Part shown: positions 63,689 to 64,000 of the stretch, piece by piece
Layout: every line of letters starts with the position of its first letter
How positions within the stretch are numbered: position 1 is the first letter of the stretch
Assembly (NCBI RefSeq): GCF_000720635.1
Contig: NZ_JOCF01000001.1
Location: forward strand, 1-64,000
Length of the DNA stretch: 64,000 bases
Reading direction: 5' to 3'
Source: Streptomyces sp. NRRL WC-3742
GTDB taxonomy: Bacteria > Actinomycetota > Actinomycetes > Streptomycetales > Streptomycetaceae
Notes under the pieces: generated by a model
Databases searched by the model: none
The model's input: the letters and a program-made list of their open reading frames with translations, nothing else
What the model was told of the DNA's origin: nothing
Position numbers and translations under genes: made by a program

Positions 63689-63827
63689 GGTCGTAGCCTT
63701 CGCTTTTCAGTGAGTGAGTCCTGACAGGAGCACCCGGACGGAAGAGCAGCCTGGTCACCCTTGGACGCAATTCAAGGGGGACCGCTGGTCGTCGACCTGA
63801 TGTCTCCGGCGTACCGACCTCTCACGT

Positions 63828-63856
63828 GAGATAGAGCGAGCCAATACGCACATCAA
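63828..63856 (-). promoter_or_regulatory. Candidate rplM-rpsI promoter
   Basis: Minus strand TTGATG (63851-63856), 17 bp, TATCTC (63828-63833); predicted leader ~130 nt. Reasonable but imperfect match. Confidence 0.45.
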
Positions 63857-63920
63857 GCGTCCAGATTACCGGGCGGGCCGGTACGGGTCAAAAATCCCCG
63901 AACCGGCCCACCGTCGTCAC

Positions 63921-64000
63921 TCAGCGTTCGCGCTCGACCCGGGTGACGTCCCAGACCGGTTCGGTGGACTCGAACACCTTCCCGTCGGCCCCGAAGACCA
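63921..64000 (-). CDS. 3' end of an unidentified gene
   Basis: Only the last ~26 codons are present, reading VFGADGKVFESTEPVWDVTR then VERER and TGA. Codon use fits a real coding end (G/C third positions). The product cannot be identified from this fragment. Confidence 0.55.
   Translation of the reverse strand, partial: VFGADGKVFESTEPVWDVTRVERER

Overview
The window is chromosomal DNA of very high GC content from a streptomycete (Streptomyces or a close relative such as Kitasatospora). This rests on near-identical family members of the developmental regulators BldM and WhiD, the ShbA/SigD-type sigma factor, a streptophobe-type membrane protein, GroEL1 with a His-rich tail behind HrcA/CIRCE sites, GTG starts, and hairpin terminators without U-tracts. 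The gene order is that of the conserved chromosome core (sucCD ... guaA ... guaB3-guaB-shbA-bldM / whiD ... groESL1 ... tsaBD-rimI-tsaE ... alr-nnr ... glmS / coaA-glmM ... rpsI-rplM). I see no prophage, insertion sequence, integrase, tRNA, rRNA or CRISPR array.

Layout. 1-0.9 kb: 3' part of a sigma-region-4-like protein with a membrane segment. 0.96-3.0 kb: sucC-sucD. 3.3-11.1 kb: a two-armed island, with MoxR ATPase, DUF5682 and vWA genes leftwards and SWIM zinc-finger and DUF5691 genes rightwards from a 157-bp divergent promoter region; this is the best candidate for an incompletely described system. 11.2-15.3 kb: stand-alone B12-binding protein, M23 peptidase, PcrA/UvrD helicase. 15.4-19.3 kb: a triple palindrome array, then a LuxR-type response regulator, a PspC-domain histidine kinase and a divergent PspC-domain membrane protein. 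19.4-28.9 kb: DoxD-Rieske fusion, guaA, about 1 kb without a supported gene, streptophobe protein, GMC oxidoreductase, succinate-semialdehyde dehydrogenase. 29-35.5 kb: two receptor-type Ser/Thr kinases flanking a pseudokinase and a PH/SHOCT-like protein.

35.8-45 kb: guanine nucleotide synthesis (GuaB3, GuaB), ShbA-type sigma factor, BldM with a recognisable sigma-BldN promoter, divergent WhiD, a LysR regulator with a probable leaderless autoregulated promoter, and groES-groEL1 behind two CIRCE operators. 45-52 kb: two small paralogous membrane proteins, a THUMP-like methyltransferase, a deacetylase lipoprotein, and the t6A37 tRNA-modification genes tsaB-rimI-tsaD, separated from tsaE by a degenerate YkuD protein and a 69-aa protein under an iron box. 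52-64 kb: sortase substrate, hydrolase-alr-nnr, a Uma2 nuclease-like gene, and the cell-wall precursor/CoA genes glmS, coaA and glmM, ending with rpsI-rplM and the 3' end of an unidentified gene.

Many genes are translationally coupled (ATGA/GTGA overlaps in MoxR-DUF5682, tsaB-rimI, alr-hydrolase and the small membrane pairs). Convergent pairs usually share a near-perfect hairpin. An unusual recurring detail is short tandem duplications lying across stop codons. All statements come from reading the sequence by eye; family names are from recognition, not database searches.
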